From Clostridia bacterium (GTDB taxonomy: Bacteria; Bacillota; Clostridia; Oscillospirales; CAG-272): a stretch of DNA of 15,619 nucleotides. The number at the start of each line of letters is the position of its first letter. The stretch's first letter is position 1. The stretch lies in assembly GCA_900753285.1 (NCBI GenBank), contig CAADYN010000017.1:1-15619 (forward strand), in the 5' to 3' direction. The translations under genes were made by a program, and so were the position numbers. Shown here one piece after another: positions 14,171-15,619 of this stretch. Below the pieces are notes generated by a model. The model saw nothing but the letters and a program-made list of their open reading frames with translations, had not been told where the DNA came from and ran no database searches.

Positions 14171-15619
14171 ATGAAAAGACTTACGTCACTGCTGCTGTCA
14201 TGTGCAATTATTTTGAACGCTATGCTGTTTTTCTCATGCCAAGCGGAAGAAAAAGCCGAGCCGGAGAAAAGAGAAAACCTGTCGCACTACAAAAGGTCTA
14301 CCGTCTCTCTTCCGTACGGTGAGAGCATGACCGACATCCCGCCGTACTACGACCCAAACTCAACGGAGCTGACCGTCATAACGAACGTGAGAAACGAGAT
14401 ATTCGACATTGACGAAGAGACGGAAGAGGCGGTGTTCGTGCGTTACGACTATGACTACTTCGCCGTGAAGCTGAACTCGGCACTTGATACCGTCTCACAC
14501 ATCGAGCTTGAAACCGACGGAAGCGCGCTCATCACCTCGTACCTGACCGACAGCTCGCTTTACACCCTCGTTTTGGATTCCGTCAAGACCTCGCTCGACT
14601 GCTATTCACTTACCGACGGAAAGAGAGCTTCCAGCGTCCCCCTCGAATACCAGCCGGCGGAGGTGCTTTGCTCCCTTGCAGTTGACGCGGACGGGTACGT
14701 TTACATAGCGGACAGTGACGGCATAACAGTTCTCTCAGCCGACGGAGCGCTTGTGTCCGAGATATCACTGCCATATGACAGGACGACTCTCGCGCTATCC
14801 CCTGACGGGAACGTTTTTATCGGCGCGGAATTTGATGAGGGCTTTGGCGTGGCACAGCTCGGACTCGCGAAAAAAGCCTACGGAAACTTCACCGAATACG
14901 ACGACTGTCCAAACGGAATTTTCTTCGTCGGAGCTGTCATGTACGTCTCAACCTCAGGCGGGCTATACCGGGTCGACGAGGAGAGCATAACTCAGCTGAT
15001 GGCTTGCCTGTCCGAGGGAATGAACGCGTCCGAAACAATGATAGTCGCAGCCTCAAGCGACGAGAGATTTTTCACGATAATGTACAACTACGCGGGAGAG
15101 ATTCCGGGGTACATCCTCTCGGTGAACGACAAGGCGGAGGAAGAGCTTGAAGCCGAAAACGTTATCGACATTTGCACGCTGACCGACTTTAACGCGGAGA
15201 ATCTTGCGAGAAAGCTGAACAAATTCACTCAGTCGGGAAAAGCGCGCGTGAAGATAACGAACTACGGGGAGTATGCCGACGGCTCGATTATGGACGGAGC
15301 TGCCGCCGAGAGACTTGTCATGGATATTGTAAGCGGGGTTTATCAGCCGGACATTATCGTAACCTCCCCCAGACTGACGGAGCTTAACAATTACATTGTA
15401 AAAAACGAGCTTTTTGTCGACTACAATGAGCTTTTTGCGCGGGAGGATTCTCTCATAAAGGAAGAGGACGTATTTGAGTGCGTAAAGAAGACGTTCAGCG
15501 ACAAAAGCGGCAGGATGTGGGGCATGACGGATGTATTTTGGGTCTACACCATGCAAATGAACAAAAAATATATGCTCGGCAAGACTACATGGACAGTCGA
15601 CGACATGATGGACATAAAC
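14171..15619 (+). CDS. Lipoprotein joining a propeller-like domain to an ABC solute-binding domain, 5' part
   Basis: The frame is open from the ATG at 14171 to the window edge: 483 residues without a stop. MKRLTSLLLSCAIILNAMLFFSC is a lipoprotein signal peptide, with likely lipidation at C23 (FFSC). Residues about 65-320 contain short repeated beta units such as SLAVDADGYVYIADSDG and LALSPDGNVFIG, which look like blades of a beta-propeller. From about 330 the sequence changes to that of a family 1 extracellular solute-binding protein: VKITNYGEYADGS (360-372), ERLVMDIVSGVYQPDIIV (380-397), LTELNNYIVKNELFVDYNELF and GRMWGMTDVFWVYTMQMN. It is probably anchored outside the membrane and captures a sugar for an ABC importer whose permeases may lie to the right. 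TAGGAGG (14158-14164) fixes the start. The binding-domain call rests on recognisable motifs; the ligand is unknown. Confidence 0.82.
   Translation, partial: MKRLTSLLLSCAIILNAMLFFSCQAEEKAEPEKRENLSHYKRSTVSLPYGESMTDIPPYYDPNSTELTVITNVRNEIFDIDEETEEAVFVRYDYDYFAVKLNSALDTVSHIELETDGSALITSYLTDSSLYTLVLDSVKTSLDCYSLTDGKRASSVPLEYQPAEVLCSLAVDADGYVYIADSDGITVLSADGALVSEISLPYDRTTLALSPDGNVFIGAEFDEGFGVAQLGLAKKAYGNFTEYDDCPNGIFFVGAVMYVSTSGGLYRVDEESITQLMACLSEGMNASETMIVAASSDERFFTIMYNYAGEIPGYILSVNDKAEEELEAENVIDICTLTDFNAENLARKLNKFTQSGKARVKITNYGEYADGSIMDGAAAERLVMDIVSGVYQPDIIVTSPRLTELNNYIVKNELFVDYNELFAREDSLIKEEDVFECVKKTFSDKSGRMWGMTDVFWVYTMQMNKKYMLGKTTWTVDDMMDIN

Noticed and set aside
15053..15556. 167-residue minus-strand frame near the right edge
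   Set aside because: It is antisense to the lipoprotein frame, which is open for 483 codons and has a signal peptide, an RBS and a promoter.

Overview
The window looks like chromosomal DNA of an anaerobic, sugar-degrading member of the Clostridia (Bacillota), most plausibly an uncultured gut Oscillospirales- or Christensenellales-like bacterium. The reasons are strong AGGAGG-type ribosome binding sites, sigma-A-like promoters nearly all spaced 17 bp, many short intrinsic terminators, a DUF2087 protein, a TalC/FSA-type transaldolase and a lipoprotein solute-binding protein. Base composition looks roughly half G+C by eye. The taxonomic call is inference. No rRNA, tRNA, CRISPR array, insertion sequence or phage gene was seen.

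Layout. 2-931 (+) is the 3' part of a GH2/DUF4982 beta-galactosidase-like gene, ended by a hairpin terminator. 980-1801 (-) is a GT8 glycosyltransferase with its own promoter. 1914-4934 (-) is a full-length LacZ-type GH2 beta-galactosidase. Divergent from lacZ, a two-gene operon (5126-7130, +) encodes an MBL-fold hydrolase and a PlsC-like acyltransferase that carries a zinc ribbon and an unassigned C-terminal domain. 7251-7901 (+) is a small transaldolase with a consensus promoter; it converges on a GH2 beta-mannosidase-like gene (8031-10346, -) across a bidirectional terminator. From a divergent promoter region, 10494-12488 (+) encodes a DUF2087 protein and a GH31 glycosidase. 12639-13757 (+) is a GH27 alpha-galactosidase with its own promoter and a repeat-rich upstream region. 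13814-14020 (+) is a small Cys4 zinc-ribbon protein. 14171-15619 (+) is the start of a lipoprotein that joins a propeller-like N-terminal half to an ABC sugar-binding-protein-like C-terminal half; it runs off the window.

How it fits together. Five glycosidases (two GH2 beta-galactosidase types, a GH2 beta-mannosidase type, GH31 and GH27) would release galactose, mannose and glucose/xylose-type sugars from oligosaccharides such as galactomannan or raffinose-type sugars. None shows a signal peptide where its N-terminus is visible, so they probably act in the cytoplasm on imported oligosaccharides. The lipoprotein at the right edge may bind substrate for import, and the transaldolase would feed the pentose phosphate pathway. 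The genes are mostly single transcription units on alternating strands, not one long PUL-like operon. No transporter permease or classical LacI/AraC regulator is inside the window. Every intergenic gap is under 300 bases.
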